Assembly (NCBI GenBank): GCA_013362315.1
Contig: JABFWL010000186.1
Coordinates: 1 to 48,198, forward strand
Reading direction: 5' to 3'
Source: Catenulispora sp.
Lineage (GTDB): Bacteria; Actinomycetota; Actinomycetes; Streptomycetales; Catenulisporaceae
Length of the DNA stretch: 48,198 bases
In this document: in pieces, positions 18,081 to 26,327 of the stretch
Layout of the letters: each line of letters starts with the position of its first letter
Numbering within the stretch: position 1 is the first letter of the stretch
Notes under the pieces: model-generated
Seen by the model: the letters and a program-made list of their open reading frames with translations, nothing else
The model's database searches: none
Told to the model about the DNA's origin: nothing
Program-made: the position numbers and the translations under genes

Positions 18081-18560
18081 ATGAGCATCGAGTTCACGTT
18101 GTGGAGCGTGCCAGCAACCGCCTACCAGGCAGCGGTCAACTCCGGCCGCCTCAGCGGCGAACACACCGCCGAGTGCCGCCGCATCGCCGAGGACTGGGAC
18201 CTCCTGACCCGCGTCCTAGCCGCCGGCGACCCGGCAGCACCAGCCGCATCCGCGATCACCGGCGGCCACATCCTCGAAAACGACGAACTCGACCACGGCG
18301 GCACCCGCATCTTCTCCCCCTACGAGGTCGCCCTCCTCGCCGCAGCCCTCGACGCCGTCGACGAGGCCGAATTCGACCGCCGCTACCAAAACGCCGACTT
18401 CAGCGGCGCCTACCGCCCCGGCAGCGACGACAACGAAGACGAGGACCAGCCCGCCCCACCCCCCGACCAAGCCGAGCTCCTCAAAGCGTTCAGCCATCTA
18501 CAGACCAGCTACAACGAGGCCGCCATGCGCGGCGACGCTGTCGCAGTCTGGCTGAGCTGA
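18081..18560 (+). CDS. DUF1877-like protein
   Basis: This 159-residue soluble protein has the layout of the DUF1877 (YfbM-like) family. It has an N-terminal helix pair with WDLLTRVL, a central ITGGH...FSPYEVALLAAALDAVDEAEFDRRY, an acidic loop (DDNEDEDQPAPPPDQ), and a C-terminal LLKAFSHLQTSYNEAAMRGDAVAVWLS. The terminal GDAVAVWL is very characteristic. No enzymatic role is known for the family. ATG 18081 is the only reasonable start, with a weak ribosome site. Usage of rarer CGC/CCC-rich codons is normal for the window. Confidence 0.72.
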   Translation: MSIEFTLWSVPATAYQAAVNSGRLSGEHTAECRRIAEDWDLLTRVLAAGDPAAPAASAITGGHILENDELDHGGTRIFSPYEVALLAAALDAVDEAEFDRRYQNADFSGAYRPGSDDNEDEDQPAPPPDQAELLKAFSHLQTSYNEAAMRGDAVAVWLS

Positions 18561-18620
18561 GGCCGCCGGCCTGCCCGCCCAGCCGCGTGTGCCAGAGCCT
18601 TCGCGACCCAGCGGCCGAAG

Positions 18621-18746
18621 GCCCGCCTGACGCGAGGCAGCCCGCGCAGCTGCCGCACCTCGCCGCAAACCGGCGGCCGACGGCGCGCCCGAAGCGACAC
18701 GACCTGCGCAGCCGGCCCGCCTGAAGCGACACGACCTGCGCAGCTG
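18621..18746. repeat. degenerate direct repeats in convergent gap
   Basis: The 22-bp unit GAAGCGACACGACCTGCGCAGC (18691-18712) is repeated exactly at 18723-18744, 32 bp later. A decayed copy starting GCCCGCCTGACGCGAGGCAG lies at 18621-18652. Unit and spacing are not multiples of three, so this is not coding repetition. Confidence 0.75.
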
Positions 18747-18750
18747 ACGC

Positions 18751-19317
18751 TCAGCGCCCAGCCTCGACGACCTTCACCAACTCGTCAAAGCACTCCCCGA
18801 TCAGCGCTCCCATATCCTCCCCCTCGCCCGCCAACCACAACACAAACGCCGCCCGAAACACCGCGACCCCCGCATCAGCCGCCAGCCGCGCCGCCGTATC
18901 CCCCACGTCCCGCGCCCGCAGCCCCGCCGCCAGCACCAGCGAAAGCCGGGCCATCTTGCTGACCTCACGTTCCTGAAGCTCCGGATGGCTGTCGATCACC
19001 CGCTGCCGCATCCGCGACCGCTCCTTGCGCCCGTCAAAGAACGGCGCGACAGCACTCACCGCCGTCGCGACCGCGGCCAGCGGCGCCACCTCCGGCGGGA
19101 CGCCGGCCAGCGCCTCGACAATCCCGTCCTCAAGCAGCTGCCCGCCGTGGAACAGCACCTCGCGCTTGTCAGCGAAGTGCCGGAAGAACGTGCGCTCGGT
19201 GAGTCCGGCGCGGGCGGCGATGTCGGCCACGGTCGTCTGGTCGTAGCCGTGTTCCACGAACAGGTCCAGCGCTGACTGCATGAGACGCACCCGGGAGTCT
19301 GACGGCCACCTGCTCAT
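18751..19317 (-). CDS. TetR-family transcriptional regulator
   Basis: This 188-residue regulator has an N-terminal helix-turn-helix (residues 10-55: LMQSALDLFVEHGYDQTTVADIAARAGLTERTFFRHFADKREVL) and a ligand domain of about 130 residues. It is divergent from an NAD-dependent epimerase-like gene. Two matching 17-bp operators, 33 bp apart, lie in the 88-bp gap, one near each start. The clearest reading is that it represses itself and the epimerase gene. The ligand is unknown. Confidence 0.9.
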   Translation of the reverse strand: MSRWPSDSRVRLMQSALDLFVEHGYDQTTVADIAARAGLTERTFFRHFADKREVLFHGGQLLEDGIVEALAGVPPEVAPLAAVATAVSAVAPFFDGRKERSRMRQRVIDSHPELQEREVSKMARLSLVLAAGLRARDVGDTAARLAADAGVAVFRAAFVLWLAGEGEDMGALIGECFDELVKVVEAGR

Positions 19318-19333
19318 GCCGCCATCTTAGGTT

Positions 19334-19350
19334 ATGACAGCGACTGACAT
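19334..19350. promoter_or_regulatory. TetR operator A
   Basis: ATGACAGCGACTGACAT fits ATGNCAG-CGA-CTGNCAT, palindromic except at the variable base. It lies 17 bp upstream of the TetR start codon. Confidence 0.7.
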
Positions 19351-19366
19351 CAGTGCTAGCCTCGTT

Positions 19367-19383
19367 ATGTCAGCGACTGTCAT
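19367..19383. promoter_or_regulatory. TetR operator B
   Basis: ATGTCAGCGACTGTCAT is the second copy of the same motif, exactly 33 bp (about three helical turns) after copy A and 22 bp before the epimerase start codon. Confidence 0.7.
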
Positions 19384-19405
19384 CACTGGCCGAGGAGGCC
19401 TCACC

Positions 19406-20308
19406 ATGCGCGTTTTCGTCACCGGCGCGTCCGGACACATCGGATCCGCCCTCATCCCCGAACTGCTCGCGGCCGGCCACCAGGTCGTCGGCCTGGCTCG
19501 CAGCGACGCCGCGGCGGCCGCGGTGGCCGAGCGCGGTGCCGAGGCGCACCGCGGCGACGCCACCGATCCGGACTCCTTCCTCGACGCGGTCGCCGCCGCC
19601 GACGGCGTCGTCCACCTGGCCTACGACCACTCGTTCACCGACATGGCCGCGGCCGCGGCGGCCGACCTGCGCACCGTGCGGGCCATCGGCGAGCGGCTCG
19701 CCGGCACCGGCAAGCCGCTGGTCGCCACCTCCGGCACGCTGCTGCTGGCGTTCGGCAGCGACGGCGCGCTCGGCTTCGAGCACGACACGCGACCGGGCGG
19801 CTCGCGCATCGACGTCGAGAACGCCGTGGTGGCGATGGCCGCCGAGGGCGTCCGCGGCTCCGTGGTCCGCCTGGCCCCGCTGGTGCACAGCGACCTGGAC
19901 CACCACGGGTTCGCGCCGATCATGATCCGCATCGCCCGCGAGAAGGGCGTGGCGGCCTATGTCGGCGACGGCACGAACCGCTGGCCGGCGGTCAACACCC
20001 GGGACGCGGCCCGGCTCTACCGGCTGGCGCTGGAGTCGGCGCCCGGCGGCACGCGCCTGCACGCGGTGGAGGGCGAGGGCGTGCCGCTCCGCACGATCGC
20101 CGAGACGATCGCACAGCGGCTGGGGATCCCGGCCGTGTCCATCGAGCCGGAGCAGGCCGACGAGCACTTCGGGTTCCTCGGGCCGCTGGTGCAACTGGAC
20201 AATCCGACCTCTGCCGAAGCCACGCGCAAGCTGCTGGACTGGAAGCCGGAACACCCGGACCTGATCGCCGATCTGGAGGCGGGCCACTACTTCCGGACGC
20301 AGGACTGA
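19406..20308 (+). CDS. NAD-dependent epimerase/extended SDR protein
   Basis: This 300-residue protein begins MRVFVTGASGHIGSALIPEL, where the TGxxGxxG dinucleotide-binding motif occupies residues 6-13. The D in GDATDPDSF lies at the adenine-contact position. The catalytic YxxxK is not obvious, which is common in the atypical NAD-binding branch of the extended SDRs. The C-terminal half binds substrate. ATG 19406 follows GAGGAGG. It is controlled by the divergent TetR and its twin operators. The substrate is unknown; relatives are often called SDR oxidoreductases. A 9-bp repeat array follows the stop codon. Confidence 0.88.
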   Translation: MRVFVTGASGHIGSALIPELLAAGHQVVGLARSDAAAAAVAERGAEAHRGDATDPDSFLDAVAAADGVVHLAYDHSFTDMAAAAAADLRTVRAIGERLAGTGKPLVATSGTLLLAFGSDGALGFEHDTRPGGSRIDVENAVVAMAAEGVRGSVVRLAPLVHSDLDHHGFAPIMIRIAREKGVAAYVGDGTNRWPAVNTRDAARLYRLALESAPGGTRLHAVEGEGVPLRTIAETIAQRLGIPAVSIEPEQADEHFGFLGPLVQLDNPTSAEATRKLLDWKPEHPDLIADLEAGHYFRTQD

Positions 20309-20322
20309 CCGGACCGGCCCAA

Positions 20323-20358
20323 CCAGGACGACCAGCACGACCAGCACGACCAGCACGA
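20323..20358. repeat. 9-bp tandem repeat after the epimerase gene
   Basis: Four units of CCAGCACGA (the first is CCAGGACGA) run end to end from 15 bp after the stop codon. It is intergenic, upstream of the Ada-AlkA gene. Confidence 0.85.
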
Positions 20359-20461
20359 CCGAACTAACCGCCCGCAGCCAGCGAGCGCGACATCTCTCCG
20401 GCCTCTCCCCTAGTCCGTATCCGGCCAGCCACTGTCGGACCCGCGGACTATACCTGGGGAT

Positions 20462-21916
20462 ATGACCGTCTACTCAGCCGTCGTCACCACCGGCATCTAC
20501 TGCCGCCCCGGCTGTGGGGCCCGGCCGTCGGCGGACAACGTCCGCACCTTCGAGCTGGCCGCTTCGGCGGAGGCGGCCGGATACCGGGCGTGCCTGCGGT
20601 GCCGGCCCTACCGGATGGTGGGGTCGGTGCCGTGGGACGCGCCGGAGCTGGTCTGCCGGGCGGTGCGGCTGATCATCGACGGCGCGCTCGACGACGACGG
20701 CACCGAGGCCGCCCTGGCGGCCCGTCTCGGCTGGTCCGGGCGGCACCTGCGCCGCATGTTCCAGGAGCACCTGGGCCTGACGCCGGACCAGCTGGCCCGG
20801 TCCCGCCGGACGCATTTCGCGCGGCGCCTGCTGGACGACACCGACATGGCGGTGGCCGATGTCGCCTTCGCCGCGGGCTTCGGCAGCCTGCGGCAGTTCA
20901 ACCGCGCGATGCGGGACACGTTCCGGGACACGCCGAACAGCTTGCGCGGGCGGCGGCGGCGCGCGGACCGGCTGGTCACCGACGGCGGGCTGGCCATCCG
21001 CCTGGCCTGCTCGCCGCCTTACGACTGGGAGTCGATGCTGGCCCGGCTCGCCGCGGAGCGCATTCCCGGCGTGACGGCCGTGGACGTCGCAGAACGCTGC
21101 TATCGGCGGGTGATCACGCTCGACGGCGACGCCGGCATGCTGGAAGTCCGGCCGGGCGGCGAGGACTACCTGCTGCTCGTCGCCCACCTGCCGTACTGGG
21201 AAGGCTTGATCCACGTCGTCGAGCGGATCCGGCACGCGCTCGGGCTCGACGCCGATCCGGAAGCCCTCCCGCAGCTCGCCTCCGACCCGCTGCTCGCGCC
21301 GTTGGTGCAGGCCCGGCCCGGGCTGCGCGTGCCGGGCGCTTGGGCGCCGTTCGAGATCGGCGTGGCGGCGGCGATCCGGCAACACTGCGGGCCGGCCGAG
21401 GCCACTGAACACCTCGGCCGTCTGGTCAAGGAGCACGGCATCGAAGTGCCGGGTCTGCCCCACAACCTGACGCACGCCTTCCCGTCCGCGACGGTGCTCG
21501 CCGCCGCCGACCTCGGCTCGATCGGACCGGAGTCCGCAGCGTCAGTGCACGCGTTCGCTCGCGCGGTCGAGGCCGGCGAGATCCGGCTCGACGGAAGCAT
21601 GGCGCTGAACGATCTGGTCACCCTGGTCAGCGCCCTGCCAGGCTTCGATCCGACGGCGGCCCAGCACCTGGCCATGCGCCTCGGCGAACGGGACGCGTTC
21701 CCGGCGGAGGATGCCGAGCTTCGCCGGGCTCTGTGTCACCTGGATCCGGCGCTGGCCGGTGAAGCGGCGACGGCCCGGGCTGAGAACTGGAAACCGTGGC
21801 GCGCGCTGGCCGCCACCCATCTCATAGCCGACACCCACGCCTACGACCGCGACCACGCCGGCCAAAGCCTGCCGAGTCAGGCGCCGGACTTCCCTCTCGG
21901 CTCCCGCGTCGCCTGA
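20462..21916 (+). CDS. Ada-AlkA fusion: zinc/AraC regulatory domains plus DNA-3-methyladenine glycosylase
   Basis: This 484-residue protein repairs alkylated DNA and probably regulates its own adaptive response. An Ada zinc domain has C14, C18, C44 and C47. An AraC-type helix-turn-helix follows (residues 60-155). An AlkA N-domain comes next (about 170-280), then the HhH-GPD glycosylase fold (about 285-460). In AlkA the hairpin reads LPGIGPWTA; here it is LPGFDPTAA, so the Gly and Trp of the motif are lost. The probable catalytic Asp survives as D417 in AEDAEL. ATG 20462 is close to GGGG; the N-terminus is a little shorter than in usual relatives. Its end overlaps the AlkB gene by 40 bp. Confidence 0.9.
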   Translation: MTVYSAVVTTGIYCRPGCGARPSADNVRTFELAASAEAAGYRACLRCRPYRMVGSVPWDAPELVCRAVRLIIDGALDDDGTEAALAARLGWSGRHLRRMFQEHLGLTPDQLARSRRTHFARRLLDDTDMAVADVAFAAGFGSLRQFNRAMRDTFRDTPNSLRGRRRRADRLVTDGGLAIRLACSPPYDWESMLARLAAERIPGVTAVDVAERCYRRVITLDGDAGMLEVRPGGEDYLLLVAHLPYWEGLIHVVERIRHALGLDADPEALPQLASDPLLAPLVQARPGLRVPGAWAPFEIGVAAAIRQHCGPAEATEHLGRLVKEHGIEVPGLPHNLTHAFPSATVLAAADLGSIGPESAASVHAFARAVEAGEIRLDGSMALNDLVTLVSALPGFDPTAAQHLAMRLGERDAFPAEDAELRRALCHLDPALAGEAATARAENWKPWRALAATHLIADTHAYDRDHAGQSLPSQAPDFPLGSRVA

Positions 21917-22545
21917 AACCGGCTGGAGAAGTTGACGCTCACCCGTGCGCCGGCCGTCCCGGTCTGCTTCGGCACACAATGCCGCCAGTCTCTCTGGCAC
22001 CGGCCGCCCATCACGATCAGGTCGCCGCTCGCCGGCGTGAGCACCGTGCTGCGGCCGCCTTCGCGCGGCTTGATCAGAAACCGGCGCGTCGCTCCGAGGC
22101 TGAGCACCGGGACCGTGCAGACGTCGCGCTTGCAGGTCGGCCAGTCGCCGTGCCAGCCGGTGCTGTCGTTGTGGTCGCGATAGAGGTTGATCCACAAGCC
22201 GTCATAAGGCACCCCGTAGTGCTCAGAGAGCACCGCCGCCACCTTGTGCAGCATCGGCACCGGGGCATCGCCCAGGTCCGGGAACTCCGCGGTCAGGCGC
22301 GGCTCGGTCACCACCCGGTTGATCATCCACCGCTCCCGCTGCTCCCAGCCCGCGCCCGCGATCACCTCTCGCAGCAGATGCTCGCTCCCACTGAGCCAGC
22401 CGGGCACGTGCTCGATCCACGACGTCTCGTCCAGAGCGATGCGGTGCGCGGTGCGGAAGCTCTCATCGACGCTCGGCAGGTCGTCGGCGAACAGATCGGG
22501 CTGTGCGACGCCCAGGTCGACGGGAAGCGGTCTATGAGTATTCAC
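21877..22545 (-). CDS. AlkB-like 2-oxoglutarate/Fe(II) dioxygenase
   Basis: This 222-residue protein is of the AlkB family, which oxidatively removes alkyl groups from DNA or RNA bases. The iron ligands are visible as H132 and D134 (GWHGDWP) and H189 (WRHCVP). The 2-oxoglutarate Arg is R201 (ARVSVNF). The preceding LWINLYRDHNDS is the typical substrate-side strand. The length is normal. It starts at GTG 22545 beside GAAGAGGG. Its 3' end overlaps the Ada-AlkA gene by 40 bp on the other strand, and the functional link (both alkylation repair) makes coordinated use likely. The GH2 gene ends 49 bp upstream on the same strand. Confidence 0.92.
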   Translation of the reverse strand: MNTHRPLPVDLGVAQPDLFADDLPSVDESFRTAHRIALDETSWIEHVPGWLSGSEHLLREVIAGAGWEQRERWMINRVVTEPRLTAEFPDLGDAPVPMLHKVAAVLSEHYGVPYDGLWINLYRDHNDSTGWHGDWPTCKRDVCTVPVLSLGATRRFLIKPREGGRSTVLTPASGDLIVMGGRCQRDWRHCVPKQTGTAGARVSVNFSSRFQATREPRGKSGA

Positions 22546-22594
22546 CCCTCTTCTCTATCCAGGCCGGACACCGGAGTCCGGCCGGATCCGGACA

Positions 22595-25516
22595 TCAGGT
22601 GCTGGTTCCGGTGCCCACCACCACGTCGGTCTTGGCGGCGTTCCATCCGGACAGGCTCACCACCGGAGTGGCGCCTTGCAGGTCTGCCGACTTGTAGGTC
22701 GCCGTCAGGGTCTCGGATTCGCCGGGCCACAAGGTGACGTCGTTGTCGCCCCACACCGTCGAGGTCACCTCGTTGTCACCGGACGCCTCGCCGCCGGAAG
22801 CCGTGCCGCGGCGCAGGTCCGCGCGCAGCAGGAAGCCGACAGTCGGCGTTGAGGAGGTGTTCGTGACGGTGACTGTGAGCTGCTTGTCGGCGCCGTTGGG
22901 ACCGGTGTGGTCGGCGGACGAGGCGGTGGCCGAGACCGTGGCCTTCGTCAGGCTCCGCAACGCGGTCAAGTTGGCATAGGAGGTCATCGTTGCCTGCGGG
23001 TTGCCGCCGCCGGACGGGATGGTCGAGCTCCAGTTGACCGCGTCGGGCGTGGTGGAGTCCCAGTAGACGTTGCGGTCGACCAGAATGCCGTTCTGCTTGA
23101 GCAGCAGCTCGACGAAGTACACGGTGCCGGAGCCGGTGGGCAGCTTCGGGGTGAGCACTTTGTTCTGCACCTTCTGCGAGGCCAGCGACAGCGTGCCGGA
23201 GGTCTGGTCGTCGAGCAGCGTGCCCGCGGTGTTGTAGACCTTTGATTCGACGGTCACGCCGGACTGCGTCTGGCCGGTCAGGTTGTCGACCGTGACGGTG
23301 TGGTTGTCCAGCGTGAACAGCGCGTGCAACGGACGGTTGGCCTGCTGCGCGCCGAAGTAGGCCCCGGCCTGGTCGTAGTCGTTGTTGTAGAGCGACCAGA
23401 GCAGCGTCGGCCAGCCCTTGTTCATCTGCCAGTAGATGGTGCCGGTGGACGGCTGGGTGCTGTTGGTGGAGTGCGCGATGTAGGCCTCGAACTGTGCCCG
23501 GGTGTCCTCGTAGTTCTGAGCCTGCGCCTCCTGCACGTACTGCGCCAGGCTCGACCAGGATCCGTAACGCTTGCTGATGGCTTGGTCGAGGTTGTAGAGG
23601 GTGCCGAAGGAGTATCCCGTGTGGCCGGTGCCCTCGTAGTTGGCGTGGTACTGGTTGGCGCCGGGTTTCTGCCACAGTGCCGACTGATCGGAGGCCGACA
23701 GGAAGCGGTTGATGGAATCCATCGTCGGCACGGTGTCGCCCGCGCTCTGCTCGGAATCGAAGCCCCACGCACCGCCGGCGTTGGTCAGCGTGGAGTCCCC
23801 GGAGGGGTAGTGCGACGTGTCGTACCAGTAGTTGGACGGCACCCAGTCATAAGGTCCCTCCTTCTCCCCCGAGACCCCGAGTTTTGAGCTGGAGTTGTAC
23901 TCGGCGGAAGAGACGAAGGGGCCGGGGAAGTCGGCGGCGGCGAAACCGTTCAGCGCCTGGGACTCCTGCGTGGAGCTCGGCGCGTTGTCGCTCCACTGGA
24001 AGCTGAACACACTCGGGTGATTGCGCCAGATCGCGCCCTGGGTCTTCGCGGTGTTCTGATAGTTCGTGCCGGCCGAGCTGCCCTCCCAGAAGTCGCAGCA
24101 CTGGTAGCCGGTGTTCACCAGGATGCCCGCGGCGTCCATCTGCTGGTACCAGTCGGCGGGCATGAAGTGGCCTTCGAGGCGCACGGTGTTCAGGCCCATC
24201 GCCTTCATCAGCGCGATCTGCTGCGCGGTGTCGGCCGGGTCGTAGCGCAGGAACAGGTCGGGGTCCCAGCCGCCGCCGCGGATCACCAGCGGATGGCCGT
24301 TGATGCCGAACTGCCGGACCCCGGACGGTGCCGCGCTGCCGGCGCCGACAAGCGCGGAGGAGAGGGTGCGGATGCCGAAGGTCTCCGAGGTCGAGTTCAG
24401 GACCGTCGAGTTCTGCGTTACCGAGGTGTTCAGGGTGTAGAGCGGCTGCGCACCCATCTGGTACGGCCACCAGATCTGCGGCGACGCCAGGGTCAGCGCG
24501 GGGTAGCTCGCGGGCGCGAAGGTGACGGTCGAAGTGGCGTCGGCGGCGACCGTGACGTTCTGCGTCACGGAGATCGGCGAGCCGCCGCCGGGCGGGGTGA
24601 CGACCGCCGTCACGGCGCCGGTCTGCGCGGAGCCGGTGACGTTGACCACCGACGCCTTGACCGTCAGGGCGCTGCTGGACAGGTTGCTCGCGGTGCTCTG
24701 GTTGACGTGCGCGTCCTCGACGATCAGCGGGCCGCCGGTCTCCAACTGGACCGGGAACTGGATGCCGGTGTTGTTGTCCGGCGGGATCTGGCTCCAGTCC
24801 ACGTCGTCGAGCGTGAGCATCTTGGTCGGGTCGTTCGGGTGCACCTCGACGGCCAGCGAGTTCGTCCCGGAGACGAGCTTGGAGGTGATGTCGAAGACGT
24901 TCTTGACGTAGTCGCCGGTGACCGCGGAGGACGAGGCCACCCGCGAGCCGTTGACCCAGACGTCGGCCGTGCCGACCACGCCGTTCAGGATCAGCCGCGC
25001 GGCCCGGCCGGCCGGCGGCGCGGCGAAGTCGGTGCGGTACCACCACGGCACGGAGAACTGCGCGATCGTGTCCGCGCCGATCTTCGTCATCTGCCCGAAG
25101 CAGCTCTTCATGTTCGCCGCGACGTAGACGGCCGGGCAGGTGCCGTTCTGCAGCAGGGCACTGATTTCCGTGCCCGGTGCGCCGCCGCCGTCGTCGGCGA
25201 CCGTGAGCCAGCCGCTCGTGCTGAAGCCCGGGGTGGATATCTGCGCGCCGGTCTGGGTGGCGGTGGCGCTGGTGAGAACCTTCCAGCCGGCGGTCGCGCC
25301 GAGGTTCCGGACGGCGCTGGAACCGGTGGCCGGATTGCCGGACGCCGTCCCGGCGCCGGCGAAGACCCCGGCGACGACTCCGGCGCTCGGCGCGGCCGCG
25401 GGACTGTCGGCCGTCGCCAGCTGGGCGGCTCCGGCGAGGACGGCGACAGCGATGCCGACGGCCCCGAGCGCGCGCGCCCGGACACGGTGCGGGCGGATCG
25501 TGTCTGGAGCTCTCAT
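22595..25516 (-). CDS. csxA: secreted GH2 exo-beta-D-glucosaminidase (CsxA-like)
   Basis: This 973-residue exported enzyme has a signal peptide (VRARALGAVGIAVAVLAGAAQ, ending about residue 36). A GH2 sugar-binding and Ig-like sandwich section follows (about 60-400). The TIM barrel contains FSFQWSDNAP and GGAWGFDSEQSAG. In the CsxA exo-glucosaminidases the catalytic Asp and Glu sit in SDFAP and SETSAG; here these are about D510 and E589. A PSTGxIYWxMN motif and further Ig-like domains end the protein. The expected role is releasing glucosamine from chitosan oligomers outside the cell. ATG 25516 follows GGAG. A perfect 17-bp palindrome lies 37 bp upstream of the start. Confidence 0.9.
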   Translation of the reverse strand: MRAPDTIRPHRVRARALGAVGIAVAVLAGAAQLATADSPAAAPSAGVVAGVFAGAGTASGNPATGSSAVRNLGATAGWKVLTSATATQTGAQISTPGFSTSGWLTVADDGGGAPGTEISALLQNGTCPAVYVAANMKSCFGQMTKIGADTIAQFSVPWWYRTDFAAPPAGRAARLILNGVVGTADVWVNGSRVASSSAVTGDYVKNVFDITSKLVSGTNSLAVEVHPNDPTKMLTLDDVDWSQIPPDNNTGIQFPVQLETGGPLIVEDAHVNQSTASNLSSSALTVKASVVNVTGSAQTGAVTAVVTPPGGGSPISVTQNVTVAADATSTVTFAPASYPALTLASPQIWWPYQMGAQPLYTLNTSVTQNSTVLNSTSETFGIRTLSSALVGAGSAAPSGVRQFGINGHPLVIRGGGWDPDLFLRYDPADTAQQIALMKAMGLNTVRLEGHFMPADWYQQMDAAGILVNTGYQCCDFWEGSSAGTNYQNTAKTQGAIWRNHPSVFSFQWSDNAPSSTQESQALNGFAAADFPGPFVSSAEYNSSSKLGVSGEKEGPYDWVPSNYWYDTSHYPSGDSTLTNAGGAWGFDSEQSAGDTVPTMDSINRFLSASDQSALWQKPGANQYHANYEGTGHTGYSFGTLYNLDQAISKRYGSWSSLAQYVQEAQAQNYEDTRAQFEAYIAHSTNSTQPSTGTIYWQMNKGWPTLLWSLYNNDYDQAGAYFGAQQANRPLHALFTLDNHTVTVDNLTGQTQSGVTVESKVYNTAGTLLDDQTSGTLSLASQKVQNKVLTPKLPTGSGTVYFVELLLKQNGILVDRNVYWDSTTPDAVNWSSTIPSGGGNPQATMTSYANLTALRSLTKATVSATASSADHTGPNGADKQLTVTVTNTSSTPTVGFLLRADLRRGTASGGEASGDNEVTSTVWGDNDVTLWPGESETLTATYKSADLQGATPVVSLSGWNAAKTDVVVGTGTST

Positions 25517-25552
25517 GCCCGGACTCCTCGGTGGGCTCGGCTGGTGACACTT

Positions 25553-25569
25553 TTAGGAAAGTTTCCTAA
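25553..25569. promoter_or_regulatory. palindromic operator upstream of the GH2 gene
   Basis: TTAGGAAAGTTTCCTAA is a perfect 8-bp inverted repeat around a single G. It lies between the divergent GH2 and lipoprotein genes. From memory, very similar GAAAGTTTC-centred palindromes precede chitosanase and related glycosidase genes in streptomycetes and bind ROK-type repressors such as CsnR. No such repressor is in this window. Confidence 0.75.
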
Positions 25570-25739
25570 CGAGATGAGGCGCACGCTACTGAAGCCCTGA
25601 CCGGTCCGTCAAGAGTCTGCGAAAGGGCCTTAACCAGAAATCTGATCCGGCTTTCCGGGGCGGCCGCCGGGATGCTTCGTCGTCTCGCGGGTATCCGCCA
25701 TCCGGCCCGCGATGGACGAGAAGAAGTGAGGGCTTCCCC

Positions 25740-26210
25740 ATGCCGATACGTCGCTCAGCTCTCGCCGCCACAGTGGCGGGCGGCCTCTCGCTGGCTCTGC
25801 TGGCCGGCTGCCGGAGTTCGACATCCGCTTCCGGGTCCTCGCCCGAACCTTCGTCGGGCAGCGGCGGGGGCATATCGAGCGCTGTGTCGAAAGCACAGTC
25901 GGCGGCCACGTCGGCCCTGGCCGAGATCAGCGGCGGCGCGGTGGGGACCGACGACGTGGCGGCCGGTCCGGTGGCCGTCGGGCCGGACGGGCGCGCGGCC
26001 TCGACGCTGACCGTGAAGAACCCCACCGACGCGGAACGCGATTACACGGTGTCGGTACTCTTCGACGACTCCGGCGGCGGCCTGGAGGACGTGGTGGTCG
26101 TCACCGTCTCCAAGGTGCCCGCGCATGGCGAGTCGTCCGCGACGGCGAAGAGCAACCGCAAGCTCTCGGGGACGCTGACGGCGAAGGTGTCAGCCGCGGT
26201 CCGGCACTGA
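25740..26210 (+). CDS. small secreted lipoprotein
   Basis: This 156-residue protein has a lipoprotein signal ending LALLAGC (Cys about residue 24) and a Ser/Gly-rich linker of about 25 residues. A beta-rich domain follows: STLTVKNPTDAERDYTVSVLFDDSGGGLEDVVVVTVSKVPAHGESSATAKS. This resembles FxLYD-like or immunoglobulin-type extracytoplasmic domains. The function is unknown. ATG 25740 has GAGG upstream. It may share the palindromic operator with the divergent GH2 gene, but the promoter is 170 bp away. Confidence 0.75.
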   Translation: MPIRRSALAATVAGGLSLALLAGCRSSTSASGSSPEPSSGSGGGISSAVSKAQSAATSALAEISGGAVGTDDVAAGPVAVGPDGRAASTLTVKNPTDAERDYTVSVLFDDSGGGLEDVVVVTVSKVPAHGESSATAKSNRKLSGTLTAKVSAAVRH

Positions 26211-26245
26211 CGAACGCTGACAAACACCGACAAGCACCACACGCG

Positions 26246-26287
26246 CTCCCGCGCCGGAACGGTGTCGAGTACCGTCCGGCGCGGGAG
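26246..26287. terminator. terminator between lipoprotein and sigma-partner genes
   Basis: CTCCCGCGCCGG plus ACGGT pair with ACCGT plus CCGGCGCGGGAG around a 7-base loop, with one bulged base. It lies between convergent stop codons 26210 and 26328. Confidence 0.8.
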
Positions 26288-26327
26288 GCTGGTGCAGCCT
26301 TCTGTCAGGCCTGCCTGGCTGCGGTCG

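Noticed and set aside
18621-18746. CRISPR array
   Set aside because: Only two exact units and one degraded copy, unequal spacing and no cas genes nearby.
22564-22581. CCGGAC/GTCCGG stem-loop between the GH2 and AlkB genes
   Set aside because: Only 6 bp long with a 6-base loop in CG-rich sequence, so chance is likely. Not listed as a terminator.
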